A stretch of 43,132 nt of DNA. Source: an uncultured Clostridia bacterium (GTDB lineage Bacteria; Bacillota; Clostridia; Oscillospirales; Acutalibacteraceae). The stretch is taken from NCBI GenBank assembly GCA_947632385.1, contig CANRPD010000015.1:1-43132 (forward strand), written 5' to 3'. Each line of letters opens with the position of its first letter. Position 1 is the stretch's first letter. Below the pieces are notes generated by a model that worked only from the letters and a program-made list of their open reading frames with translations, made no database searches and had not been told where the DNA came from. Shown one piece after another: positions 1-7,795 of this stretch. The position numbers were made by a program, and so were the translations under genes.

Positions 1-60
1 TTTGGCCGGTTCCTTCTTCTCTTTTTTGTGAACTTCCCAGCTCCCTTGTCCAATATGTAT

Positions 61-131
61 TGTAGCACTACAGAAAATTTTGGAAAAAAAGCCGAAACCC
101 TCTTTACAATTTTCCGGACTTGTACTAAAAT
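61..131 (+). promoter_or_regulatory. promoter of the oxidoreductase/isomerase operon, with a nearby palindrome
   Basis: A -35 TTTACA at 103-108 and a -10 TAAAAT at 126-131 are separated by 17 bp, placing a start near 138 and a leader of about 50 nt before the ATG at 190. The palindrome TGTAGCACTACA at 61-72 lies about 30 bp upstream of the -35 and could be an operator, but this is only a shape argument. The rest of 1-189 shows no gene. Confidence 0.55.
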
Positions 132-189
132 GAAAGTAAATCCTGGCATGTGGCCTTTGCCCATGTCGAATAGACTGGAGGACTTTATT

Positions 190-1335
190 ATGGCAAAGTT
201 AAAGATCGGCTTCATCGGCTGCGGCGGCATCGCCAACCAGAAGCACCTGCCCGGCATGGCCCAGCAGAAGGAGTATGTTGATCTGGTGGCTTTCTGCGAC
301 CTGATCCCTGAGAGAGCCGAAAAGGCTGCCAAGGAGTATGGCACTCCCGACGCCAAGGTCTATACCGATTATCATGAGCTGCTGGCTGACAAGTCCATCG
401 ACGCCGTGCATGTTCTGACCCCCAACATCGCCCACTGTGAGATCACCGTGGCCGCTCTGGAAGCCGGCAAGCATGTGCTCTGCGAGAAGCCCATGGCTGC
501 TACCACTGCAGACGCCAAGAAGATGCTGGAGGCCCGTGACCGCACTGGCAAGATGCTGACCATTGGCTATCAGTACCGTCATTTCCACGAGAACGCTGTG
601 GCCCGCAAGGTCGTGGCCGATGGCTGGCTGGGCGATATCTACTATGCCGAAGCGACCTATCTGCGCCGCCGTGGCGTGCCCACTTGGGGCGTGTTCACCG
701 ACAAGTCCAAGCAGGGCGGCGGTCCGTTGATCGACATCGGCACCCATGCGCTGGACAACACCCTGTTCATGATGAACAACTACGAGGTCGAGTACGTGGT
801 CGGCACTTCCTTTGAGAAGCTGGGCCGCCTCCTCGATCCGGAGCATCAGGGCCAGGTCAGCTTCATGGGCGACCATGACAGCTGGAACAATGAGACCTAT
901 GACGTGGAAGATTCCGCTGTGGGCCACATCAAGATGAAGAACGGTGCGGTCATCAACCTGCGCGCCTCCTGGGCCATCAACATGGCTGAAGAAGCAGGCG
1001 GCGACGGAAGCGCTCATGTGCTGCTGTGCGGCACCAAGGGCGGCCTGGACACCCTGGCCGGCCGTGTTCGCCTCAACCATGTGATCGCGAACCAGCCCAC
1101 CATCTCCTGGGTCGGCAATCAGGTCCGTGGCTTCATCCCCGGCTTCTCTCAGGGCCCCGCCCCTGTCAGCAAGGAGCATGATATCTGGGTCAAGGCACTC
1201 CGCGGCGAAGGCGACCTGTTCGTCACCGCTGATCAGGCCTTCGTGGTCACCAAGATCCTGGATTCCATCTATTACTCCTCCAAGCACAACAAGCCCGTGT
1301 ACTTCGACGAGGAAGGCATGCCCATCTTTGACTGA
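190..1335 (+). CDS. Gfo/Idh/MocA family NAD(P)-dependent oxidoreductase
   Basis: A 381-residue cytoplasmic dehydrogenase of the Gfo/Idh/MocA family, which oxidises or reduces sugars, inositols or their derivatives with NAD(P). The N-terminal Rossmann fold shows GFIGCGGIA at residues 7-15. The family lysine lies in CEKP (98-101), and the substrate domain carries DIGTHALD (182-189), which holds the usual catalytic His. The open frame extends upstream to position 28, but the ATG at 190 has a GGAGG site just before it (176-181) and begins at the Rossmann strand, so it is the likely start. A sugar-phosphate isomerase/epimerase follows after 47 nt in the same operon, a pairing typical of inositol or keto-sugar catabolism. 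The actual substrate cannot be read from the sequence. Confidence 0.93.
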   Translation: MAKLKIGFIGCGGIANQKHLPGMAQQKEYVDLVAFCDLIPERAEKAAKEYGTPDAKVYTDYHELLADKSIDAVHVLTPNIAHCEITVAALEAGKHVLCEKPMAATTADAKKMLEARDRTGKMLTIGYQYRHFHENAVARKVVADGWLGDIYYAEATYLRRRGVPTWGVFTDKSKQGGGPLIDIGTHALDNTLFMMNNYEVEYVVGTSFEKLGRLLDPEHQGQVSFMGDHDSWNNETYDVEDSAVGHIKMKNGAVINLRASWAINMAEEAGGDGSAHVLLCGTKGGLDTLAGRVRLNHVIANQPTISWVGNQVRGFIPGFSQGPAPVSKEHDIWVKALRGEGDLFVTADQAFVVTKILDSIYYSSKHNKPVYFDEEGMPIFD

Positions 1336-1382
1336 TCGCACGGCGTACATCCAACCATAACGAGACAAGGAGGAATTTTCCC

Positions 1383-2234
1383 ATGCAAAATGTAAACCTG
1401 CAAGTGTATTCCTTCGGCCATGACTCTCCCCTGTCCTTCTTGGAAAAACTCAAGTGCGCGGCTCAGATGGGTTACGCCGGTGTGGAGTTTGCCCGGGGAT
1501 ATGAGGATCTCCCTGTTGAGACGGTGCAGCAGACCCTGAAAGAGGCCAACTTGAAAGCCGTTTCCGGTCACGTGGCCTTTGAGTTCATGGAGAACGACAT
1601 CCCCTACCTGGCCAAGCTGGGTGCTACCTTTGTTGCCTGCCCCATGACCTCTTTTGCCAATGCGGAAGAGGCCAAGGAAGTGGCTGAGGAGCTCAACAAA
1701 TGGGGTAAATTTGCCAAGCCCTATGGGGTCACCATCGGCTATCACAACCACACCCAAGAGTTCAACACGGACCAGGGCAAGTACCTGTATGACTGGGTCA
1801 TTGAGAACACCGATCCCGAGACCGTCGCCTTTGAGATTGACTGCGGTTGGGCTTCCGCCGCCGGGATCGACCCGGTCGCGTACATCCAGAAGCATGCCGG
1901 CCGCATCGCTGCCATCCATATCAAGGAAAACGGCGCTGTGATCGGTCCCGACCCGGCCTCTTCCCGCCATGAAAAGCGGGAGTTCCCGAAGTTTGAGCTG
2001 GACGAGAACGGCAAACCCATCTTCCCGCCCGAGTTCCTGGCCAAGATGGCCGAGCGCGAGAAGCTGAACGTGCCCACCGGTTCCGGCATCGTGGACTGGA
2101 AAGCTGTCAAGGCGGCTGCAGATGCGCAGCGTGAAGGCGTGCTCTATGTGGTCGAGCGCGAGGCAAGCTACGGTGGCAAAGACCGTGTCACCTGCCTGAG
2201 CGAAGATGTTGCCTGGCTGAAAGCCAACGTCTAA
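1383..2234 (+). CDS. sugar phosphate isomerase/epimerase (AP endonuclease-2-like TIM barrel)
   Basis: A 283-residue xylose-isomerase-like TIM barrel protein. Family members such as IolE, IolI, hydroxypyruvate isomerase and tagatose 3-epimerase isomerise or dehydrate sugars at a divalent metal. Recognisable strands with likely metal ligands are GYHNHTQEF (near 119-127), AFEIDCGW (near 143-150) and AAIHIKE (near 173-179). An AAGGAGG site at 1369-1375 sits just before the ATG. It is the second gene of the operon with the Gfo/Idh/MocA dehydrogenase and is followed by a strong terminator, so the two enzymes probably act in one carbohydrate route. Which sugar is unknown. The product is slightly short for the family but appears complete. 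Confidence 0.9.
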   Translation: MQNVNLQVYSFGHDSPLSFLEKLKCAAQMGYAGVEFARGYEDLPVETVQQTLKEANLKAVSGHVAFEFMENDIPYLAKLGATFVACPMTSFANAEEAKEVAEELNKWGKFAKPYGVTIGYHNHTQEFNTDQGKYLYDWVIENTDPETVAFEIDCGWASAAGIDPVAYIQKHAGRIAAIHIKENGAVIGPDPASSRHEKREFPKFELDENGKPIFPPEFLAKMAEREKLNVPTGSGIVDWKAVKAAADAQREGVLYVVEREASYGGKDRVTCLSEDVAWLKANV

Positions 2235-2248
2235 ATACGATTGCATTA

Positions 2249-2286
2249 CAAAAAACCGGCCCCTGTTTCAGGGGCCGGTTTTTTGT
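2249..2286 (+). terminator. rho-independent terminator
   Basis: AAAAAACCGGCCCCTG, a short TTTC-type loop and CAGGGGCCGGTTTTTT form a near-perfect GC-rich stem ending in a T run. It closes the two-gene operon. The A run on the other side lets it work in both directions, and it also lies just past the 3' end of the minus-strand gene at 2293. Confidence 0.9.
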
Positions 2287-2292
2287 TTCAGT

Positions 2293-3561
2293 TTATTTCA
2301 ATAGAACGGCTGTCAAGTGGAGAGCATCGGTCTGATATAGATCCTCTAATTTCAATTCCGGTTCCGTGTAGGTAAGCTGTGTGCCCCGAAACGTCACGGT
2401 GTGAACCCCGTCCCGAGCCAACTGCATGCGCAGGTCATCATCGGCATCTGTCAGGAAAAGCTTAGACGAAGCCAAGATCAGGTCCACACACTGGACACCA
2501 TCGACTGCGGAATAGCACACCAACTGGTCTTTTCCGGTGATCGGCATCCCGTTTTCCAAAGAAAGATATGGGCCTCTGCTATCTCCGTTGCGGAAGGTAT
2601 AAAAGTGGTTTAGATCGGCCGGCCCCAAAGAGTACTCCCGATAATTCACCAAAGCCCTAGCGCCCGTATAGCGCATGACAGCGCCGGTATAGACCGTATC
2701 TTCCACTCGGGTGTAGAGATTGAATCCGTACTGTTCGACGGCCCTGTTGTCGAGATTGCGCTCGTATCCGTCACAGCTGGTAATGATCCCATAGGTAAAG
2801 CCCTGGTCGATCATTTGCTGGGCCAGATAATCCACGATAAACGCATTGCGCAACCACATGAAATCCACAAAGGTCTCTATCCCGTTCTCCCGGGCGTATT
2901 GGAGATATGCATCGGAAACCTTCAGACGTACCTGATTATTTCCCAACAGTTCAAAGTCCACGGACGCCGGGTCCCGTGCAAAGGCAGCGACCTCGCCAAA
3001 AAAGGTTGCAAGCTCCTCGTTTTGCAGCGGATCAAAATCAACCGTCTCGGAATCATCATGACAGAAGAACGTATTCGAGTATTGAGCATAAGCGGGGCCC
3101 AAATAGATCGTCCGATCTCCTGCCTTTTGTAAAGTCTCAAGAGCAGAATAGAGCAGATCCTCCACGGTGAAGATCTCATTGGGCGTATGATTGATCTGAT
3201 ACAGGCTCACGATGTCTTCAAATGCTGCGTCCACATTGAACTGGCGATAGGCAGAGACCATTACAGTGGAGTAAAGAGTGATGAGTTGTTTGCGACGAAC
3301 GGCAGATACCCCGCCATCTTCACCCAGATTGTATTGGACCGTGATCTCATCACTTAAATTGGCCCGGGCAGCAGAGTCGATTTCGATCTCTTCCCAGGTT
3401 TTCTCCGGAGATACCAGATTCATCACGCCGTAAGCGATACCGGCGGTCCCGATCAAAAGCAAAAGGGCCACCAAAATCAGGCGTAAAAGAATGTATCGGT
3501 TATCAACCTCGATGTCTTCAGGAGACTGTCCCGAATTTGTTTTTTTCTGAAATAACGCCAT
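2293..3561 (-). CDS. membrane-anchored protein resembling a degenerate ApbE (FAD:protein FMN transferase)
   Basis: A 422-residue protein. A short cytoplasmic N-terminus is followed by one hydrophobic helix (near 27-48, rich in L/I/V/A) and a long extracytoplasmic domain. By eye this domain follows the ApbE layout. The segment DFMWLRNAFIVD has the same spacing as the ApbE flavin motif DLGGIAKGYAVD, the later CDG replaces the usual GGD-type turn, and the C-terminal stretch with NHFYTFRNG then CVDLILASSKLF matches the HIIDPRTG and ADALATALF region. Nearly all catalytic or FAD-contacting residues (GG, K, G) are replaced, so an enzyme role is doubtful. I chose the ATG at 3561 because the upstream extension runs through the promoter. 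It sits alone between the sugar operon and the peptide transporter, on the transporter's strand but with its own promoter. It could equally be an unrelated lipoprotein-like domain; the ApbE assignment is inference. Confidence 0.6.
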   Translation of the reverse strand: MALFQKKTNSGQSPEDIEVDNRYILLRLILVALLLLIGTAGIAYGVMNLVSPEKTWEEIEIDSAARANLSDEITVQYNLGEDGGVSAVRRKQLITLYSTVMVSAYRQFNVDAAFEDIVSLYQINHTPNEIFTVEDLLYSALETLQKAGDRTIYLGPAYAQYSNTFFCHDDSETVDFDPLQNEELATFFGEVAAFARDPASVDFELLGNNQVRLKVSDAYLQYARENGIETFVDFMWLRNAFIVDYLAQQMIDQGFTYGIITSCDGYERNLDNRAVEQYGFNLYTRVEDTVYTGAVMRYTGARALVNYREYSLGPADLNHFYTFRNGDSRGPYLSLENGMPITGKDQLVCYSAVDGVQCVDLILASSKLFLTDADDDLRMQLARDGVHTVTFRGTQLTYTEPELKLEDLYQTDALHLTAVLLK

Positions 3562-3621
3562 AGGAATCACCCGATCAAACGGCGAAGCGCCGTGAGAATT
3601 CATGAAGTGGACCGCGGGTCC

Positions 3622-3651
3622 ATTGTAACACAGCCCAGGCGAAAAAGTCAA
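3622..3651 (-). promoter_or_regulatory. promoter of the ApbE-like gene
   Basis: On the minus strand, TTGACT (3651-3646), an 18-bp spacer and TACAAT (3627-3622) make a good sigma-A promoter about 60 bp before the ATG at 3561. A GC-rich inverted repeat (GGACCCGCGGTCC) follows the -10 box. Confidence 0.55.
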
Positions 3652-3682
3652 CCAAGAGAACCCCCTGGAAAGATGAAACGAG

Positions 3683-3704
3683 CGGGACGTTTTCCAACGT
3701 CCCG
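3683..3704 (-). terminator. hairpin at the end of the opp operon
   Basis: CGGGACGTT, a four-base loop and AACGTCCCG form a perfect 9-bp stem 31 bp after the oppF stop codon at 3735. On the minus strand it is followed by a moderately T-rich stretch rather than a clean T run, so it may terminate imperfectly. Confidence 0.6.
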
Positions 3705-3734
3705 CCCGTCTGTTAAGAACCAGAAAACGATCGA

Positions 3735-5045
3735 TTACAGGAGCGACAGCCCAAGCAACACAAGGAACAGAACGATCAGCACACCAATAAAGATAAAACC
3801 ATAGATGGCACCCTTCCGGCAAGCCTTGAAATTGCGAATGTAGCGGTGCGTCCTGAAAAGATGAGCTGCGATCAAACCGAGGATAGGCAGGATAAAGGAG
3901 AAAATCGCATACCAGGCACTTCCAGTATCCCGAGTGGGAGAACGCAAGAACTCTTCGCTTGCCTTGGCCTCCATAAGCTCCTTGGGCGGACGATGGGCAT
4001 CCACACCCTCATCCCCTGCAATGGAGATCGGCTGAAGGTTCACACCCTTCTCCCGAATGGCCTTGTATTCCTCGATCTCCTTCTTGTTGCCATATACCCA
4101 GTGGTTGTGGCCGATATCGACCAACTCCGGTTGATCGGTGCTGTAGTCATGCACAGAAGGATCATACGTATAGAGGACCTTCTTCTTCTCCAGCTGCGGG
4201 TCGGGAATGGGAATAGCAGAAATCAGCGAGTGGGTATAGGGATGCAGCGGGAAGGCGAAGAGCTCCTCAGCGTCAGCGATCTCAACGATATGACCCTTGT
4301 AAATAACGCCAATGCGATCGGAAATAAACCGGACGATGGATAGGTCATGGGCAATGAACAGATAGGTCACGCCCTTCTCTTCCTGGAATTTCTTCAGTAG
4401 GTTAAGCACCTGGGCACGGATGGAAACATCCAGAGCGGAGATGGGTTCGTCAGCAACGACCAGCTCAGGCTCCATGACCATGGCGCGGGCCAAGCCAATA
4501 CGCTGCCGCTGTCCACCAGAAAATTCGTGGGGATATCTGGTCAGATGTTCGGGGAGCAGGCCCACTTCTTCAATGATCTTTTCCACCTTGCGAACACGGT
4601 CCGCTTCGTTCTCAAACAGATGGAAGTTGTACAGGCCTTCGGAAATGATGTAGTCAACCGTTGCGCGTTCGTTCAAGGATGCCGCAGGGTCCTGGAAGAC
4701 CATCTGGATGTTCCGAATCACTTCACGGTCCAAAGAATGAGGGATCTTGCCGGAAATGCGCACCCCACGGTAATCGATCTCACCATTTGCCAACGGATTG
4801 ACACGAATCACAGCACGGCCAATGGTCGTCTTGCCGGAACCGGACTCGCCCACCAGGGAGAACGTCTCACCCTTGTAGATGTCAAACGATGCGTTCTGGA
4901 CTGCCTTGACAGCAGTATCCCCCTTACCGAAGGTGATATCCACATTCTTCAGGGAGAGCAGGACCTCCTTGCCGGTCTCATCAATGGGTCCCTTTTCGGG
5001 CAAGTGGGTAACGCGCTTATCTTGGGTCGTATTCTTCGTAGCCAC
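3735..5045 (-). CDS. oppF: oligopeptide ABC transporter ATP-binding protein (OppF/AmiF type) with an added C-terminal membrane tail
   Basis: A 436-residue ATPase powering peptide uptake with OppD. Walker A GESGSGKT (66-73), Q-loop FQDP (117-120), signature SGGQRQR (176-182), Walker B VVADE (196-200) and switch His 233 are all intact. The sequence follows streptococcal AmiF closely up to about residue 332, where AmiF ends (about 308 residues in total there). About 100 further residues follow: a hydrophilic linker rich in E, K and P, then two hydrophobic helices (about 377-396 and 412-434). This tail would anchor the normally peripheral ATPase in the membrane and is unusual. The start is GTG (5045-5043) behind AAGGGGG, 4 nt after the oppD stop. 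It is the last gene of the operon. Confidence 0.93.
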   Translation of the reverse strand: MATKNTTQDKRVTHLPEKGPIDETGKEVLLSLKNVDITFGKGDTAVKAVQNASFDIYKGETFSLVGESGSGKTTIGRAVIRVNPLANGEIDYRGVRISGKIPHSLDREVIRNIQMVFQDPAASLNERATVDYIISEGLYNFHLFENEADRVRKVEKIIEEVGLLPEHLTRYPHEFSGGQRQRIGLARAMVMEPELVVADEPISALDVSIRAQVLNLLKKFQEEKGVTYLFIAHDLSIVRFISDRIGVIYKGHIVEIADAEELFAFPLHPYTHSLISAIPIPDPQLEKKKVLYTYDPSVHDYSTDQPELVDIGHNHWVYGNKKEIEEYKAIREKGVNLQPISIAGDEGVDAHRPPKELMEAKASEEFLRSPTRDTGSAWYAIFSFILPILGLIAAHLFRTHRYIRNFKACRKGAIYGFIFIGVLIVLFLVLLGLSLL

Positions 5046-5049
5046 TTTC

Positions 5050-6807
5050 TTATACCCCCTGAATGTTAAATACTTCTACGAGCTTTTCATGGATATTCTG
5101 GATGCCCTCGGGCTTCTCGATCTTGGGCGCTCTGGGATCCAGCAGCCAGGTCTTGGCGAAGTGCGTCTCACTGACCTGGAACATAGGCGGCTCCATGAGC
5201 GTGTCGATCTTCAAGCAGTGCGGGTTCCGGGGCGCAAAGGCATCACCGACGATGTTGTTATACAGCGAGGGCGGCGTACCGGTAATGGAATACAGCTTTG
5301 TGTTTTTCCGTGCAAGCTGCGGCAAGGAAGACAGCAGAGCCCACGTATAAGGATGCCGAGGATCATAGAAAACTTCCTCTACGGTGCCCACTTCGATCAG
5401 CTGGCCAGCATAGAGCACCGCCACACGGTCCGCCACGTTGGCCACAACGCCCAGGTCGTGGGTAATGAACACGATGGTATAATTGAATTCCTTCTGCAGA
5501 TCTTTGATCAACTGGAGGATCTGCGCCTGAATGGTCACGTCCAAGGCCGTGGTGGGTTCGTCACAGATCAGGATCTTGGGCTGGCAGGAAAGCGCAATAG
5601 CGATGACGATTCTCTGCCGCATACCGCCGGAATACTGGAAAGGATAATCATCAAACCGGTTCTCGGGATTCGGGATCCCAACCTTGTACATCAGCTCAAT
5701 GGCACGGGCACGGGCCTCCGCCTCAGTGCATTTTTGATGCTTGAGAATGATGGAAGTGATTTGTTTGCCAATGGTGATGATGGGGTTCAAGGAGGTCATG
5801 GGATCCTGGAAAACCGTGGCAATGCGGCTGCCGCGGATCTGGTTCCAGTCCTTGCCGTACTTCACGTTAGCCAAGTTCAAGATGCAGGTGCCATGCAGCT
5901 GCTCTTCGGTCTCATCCAGATACCGAACACGGAACACTACTGTATCGAACACGGCATTGCGCTGCTGTTCATCGTTCAAGTCCGTACCCAGCTGCATTGC
6001 CTTCTTCAGGGCATCGATCAAACCAAAGGTGTGCTTGACCCGGGCAATCAGACCATACCGGCCAACAGACAACCAGATCTCTTTTGCAAGGATCTCGTTG
6101 CGCTTGACGGTCTCAGGGCTGATCTCCCCCGCGATCTCCTTTGCATACTGCGCCTTGAGGGCAGACATCTTGCTCTCGAACTCACTGTTATATGCGGTAT
6201 CTTTCTTTGCAGAGTTGGCACGTTCTTTAACCCTAGCCTCCATCTGTTTTTCGAGGGCTTCCAGCTGCTTATCATATTCCTTCAGCTTCTGGTTGGCCTC
6301 TTTGATCTTTTGTTTTTCCTTGGAGGGATCGTAGGTCTGCTTTTCGTTGAACAGGTCGGTGCGGTCTGCTCGAAGGTCGCGGATCTGGTTTTCCATCTCT
6401 CCCTTTTCCTCATCGGAAAGGGAAGCACGCTGCCGTTTCTCAGACTCCAATTCCAACATCTTCCGATAGGTTGCAGCACCCAGTTCCAGATGGGAATTCT
6501 TGTTGAGAGTATTCAACGCACGTTTCATCAGATCTTTGCCCTGAGCAGTTTTGCGAACGACCGTATCAGCCAGCTGTTCATCACTGAAAATGATCTGTCC
6601 GTTACTGATAAACCCGTTGCTGTCCAGCATTCCTGCAAAGGTCTTCGTGAAAACAGATTTGCCAGAGCCAGATTCACCCACAATGGCAATGGACTCATTT
6701 TCATAAATGTCCAGCGAGATCCCGCGAATGGCGGTCAAAATACGCCCGCGCACATTGAACTTTACTTCCAGGTCCTTGACGGACAACAATACATTTTTAT
6801 CTGCCAT
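5050..6807 (-). CDS. oppD: oligopeptide ABC transporter ATP-binding protein (OppD/AmiE type) with a large coiled-coil insertion
   Basis: A 585-residue ATPase, while AmiE/OppD proteins are usually near 350. Walker A GESGSGKS (44-51) is followed at about residue 76 by roughly 240 extra residues before the fold resumes at [16 protein letters not shown] (321-336). The insert is highly charged, with long K/E/Q-rich heptad-like helices at about 113-225. Downstream, the signature YSGGMRQR (392-399), Walker B ILICDEP (412-418) and switch His 450 are intact, so ATP hydrolysis should be possible. The C-terminal region reads [15 protein letters not shown], where proteobacterial OppD carries iron-sulfur cysteines. 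Those ligands are absent, as in AmiE of Gram-positives. The gene sits between oppC (12 nt) and oppF (4 nt). The reading frame through the insert is uninterrupted and uses similar codons, so it is not an assembly artefact by appearance. Confidence 0.93.
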   Translation of the reverse strand: MADKNVLLSVKDLEVKFNVRGRILTAIRGISLDIYENESIAIVGESGSGKSVFTKTFAGMLDSNGFISNGQIIFSDEQLADTVVRKTAQGKDLMKRALNTLNKNSHLELGAATYRKMLELESEKRQRASLSDEEKGEMENQIRDLRADRTDLFNEKQTYDPSKEKQKIKEANQKLKEYDKQLEALEKQMEARVKERANSAKKDTAYNSEFESKMSALKAQYAKEIAGEISPETVKRNEILAKEIWLSVGRYGLIARVKHTFGLIDALKKAMQLGTDLNDEQQRNAVFDTVVFRVRYLDETEEQLHGTCILNLANVKYGKDWNQIRGSRIATVFQDPMTSLNPIITIGKQITSIILKHQKCTEAEARARAIELMYKVGIPNPENRFDDYPFQYSGGMRQRIVIAIALSCQPKILICDEPTTALDVTIQAQILQLIKDLQKEFNYTIVFITHDLGVVANVADRVAVLYAGQLIEVGTVEEVFYDPRHPYTWALLSSLPQLARKNTKLYSITGTPPSLYNNIVGDAFAPRNPHCLKIDTLMEPPMFQVSETHFAKTWLLDPRAPKIEKPEGIQNIHEKLVEVFNIQGV

Positions 6808-6819
6808 GTCAAGTCCCCC

Positions 6820-7785
6820 TTACATATGTGTTCTCGGGTCGGATGCATCGCCCAGATTCTGGCCTACCACGAACAGCACAATGGTGATGATCGAGGAGAC
6901 GAACACAGGGCTCCAGAATTCTAACTGCCAGCCAGGCACGAACATTGCGCTCTGGTTCTCGGTGATGAGCTTGCCCAAAGACATTTCGGAAATGCCCAGC
7001 CCAATGTAGGACAGGAACACTTCAGAGCCGATGTAACTGGGGATCTCGGTGGCCATCAGTGTCACGATGACGGAAGTCATAAAGGGCAGAATGTTTTTGA
7101 TCGCAATGCGAAGTGTGGAAGTACCCAGACACTTTGACGCCAGGTTGTACTCACGGTCACGAATGATAATGACCTGAGTTCGAATAAACGAGGCAACACC
7201 CAACCATCCAGTGATGGTCATTGCAAAAATCAATGTCCAGAAGCTGGGAGAGAACAGCATGACCAGCACAGAGATCAGAAGGACACCAGGAACGTTGCCG
7301 ATAATGTTGCGGACCTCAATCATCACGATGTCGACTTTCTTGGAAAAGCCCCAGATCGCACCCACCAGAACGCCAATGGACATATTGATAACGGTGCAGA
7401 TCATTGCCAGAGTGATAGAAATACGAGAGCCGAACCAAACCGCATCAAAAGTGGAGTTGCCAGAGCTTCCGGTACCGAGGATCCAGCGGATGCTGGGACC
7501 AAAACGCTGCAGTGCAGCAGCGGGGCTCAGATGCTTGGTGGTGGCATCATTCAGGTTGCTAAACTGGTCATACCCAAAAATGGTAGGATACACATAGGCC
7601 ATGAAAATGACCAAAGCCAAAATACTCAAAACAACAATGTTCAACTTTCTGCGGAAGAACACTCTAAAAACCGAGCGCCAGTAAGAATAGCGGGGCGCAG
7701 TGATACGCTCGGACTCCAGCAAGCTGTGGTCAATGCGCGAGAACAGCTCTTCGTCGGAAAGCCCCAAACTCTTCAAATCTTCCAT
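6820..7785 (-). CDS. oppC: oligopeptide ABC transporter permease (OppC/AmiD type)
   Basis: A 321-residue inner-membrane permease that pairs with OppB to form the peptide channel. A cytoplasmic N-terminus is followed by a first helix (VVLSILALVIFMAYVYPTIF region), an extracytoplasmic segment, and about five further helices. The EAA loop that docks to the ATPase is recognisable as EYNLASKCLGTSTLRIAIKN. The frame opens with GTG at 7794, but the ATG at 7785 has a well-spaced GAGGTG site overlapping the oppB stop, so translation probably starts there (MEDLKSLG). The C-terminus NLGDASDPRTHM is typical of OppC. Third gene of the operon, 12 nt before oppD. Confidence 0.93.
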   Translation of the reverse strand: MEDLKSLGLSDEELFSRIDHSLLESERITAPRYSYWRSVFRVFFRRKLNIVVLSILALVIFMAYVYPTIFGYDQFSNLNDATTKHLSPAAALQRFGPSIRWILGTGSSGNSTFDAVWFGSRISITLAMICTVINMSIGVLVGAIWGFSKKVDIVMIEVRNIIGNVPGVLLISVLVMLFSPSFWTLIFAMTITGWLGVASFIRTQVIIIRDREYNLASKCLGTSTLRIAIKNILPFMTSVIVTLMATEIPSYIGSEVFLSYIGLGISEMSLGKLITENQSAMFVPGWQLEFWSPVFVSSIITIVLFVVGQNLGDASDPRTHM

Positions 7786-7795
7786 TCTTGTCACC

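Noticed and set aside
28-189. N-terminal extension of the Gfo/Idh/MocA gene
   Set aside because: It would contain the promoter at 103-131 and lacks family similarity; the ATG at 190 has a ribosome site.
5050-5350. Loss of iron-sulfur cysteines in OppD as a novelty
   Set aside because: The same replacement occurs in AmiE-type proteins of Gram-positives as I remember them, so it is a subfamily trait.
4879-6924. A 681-codon plus-strand open frame
   Set aside because: Antisense shadow of oppD; no ribosome site and no recognisable domains.
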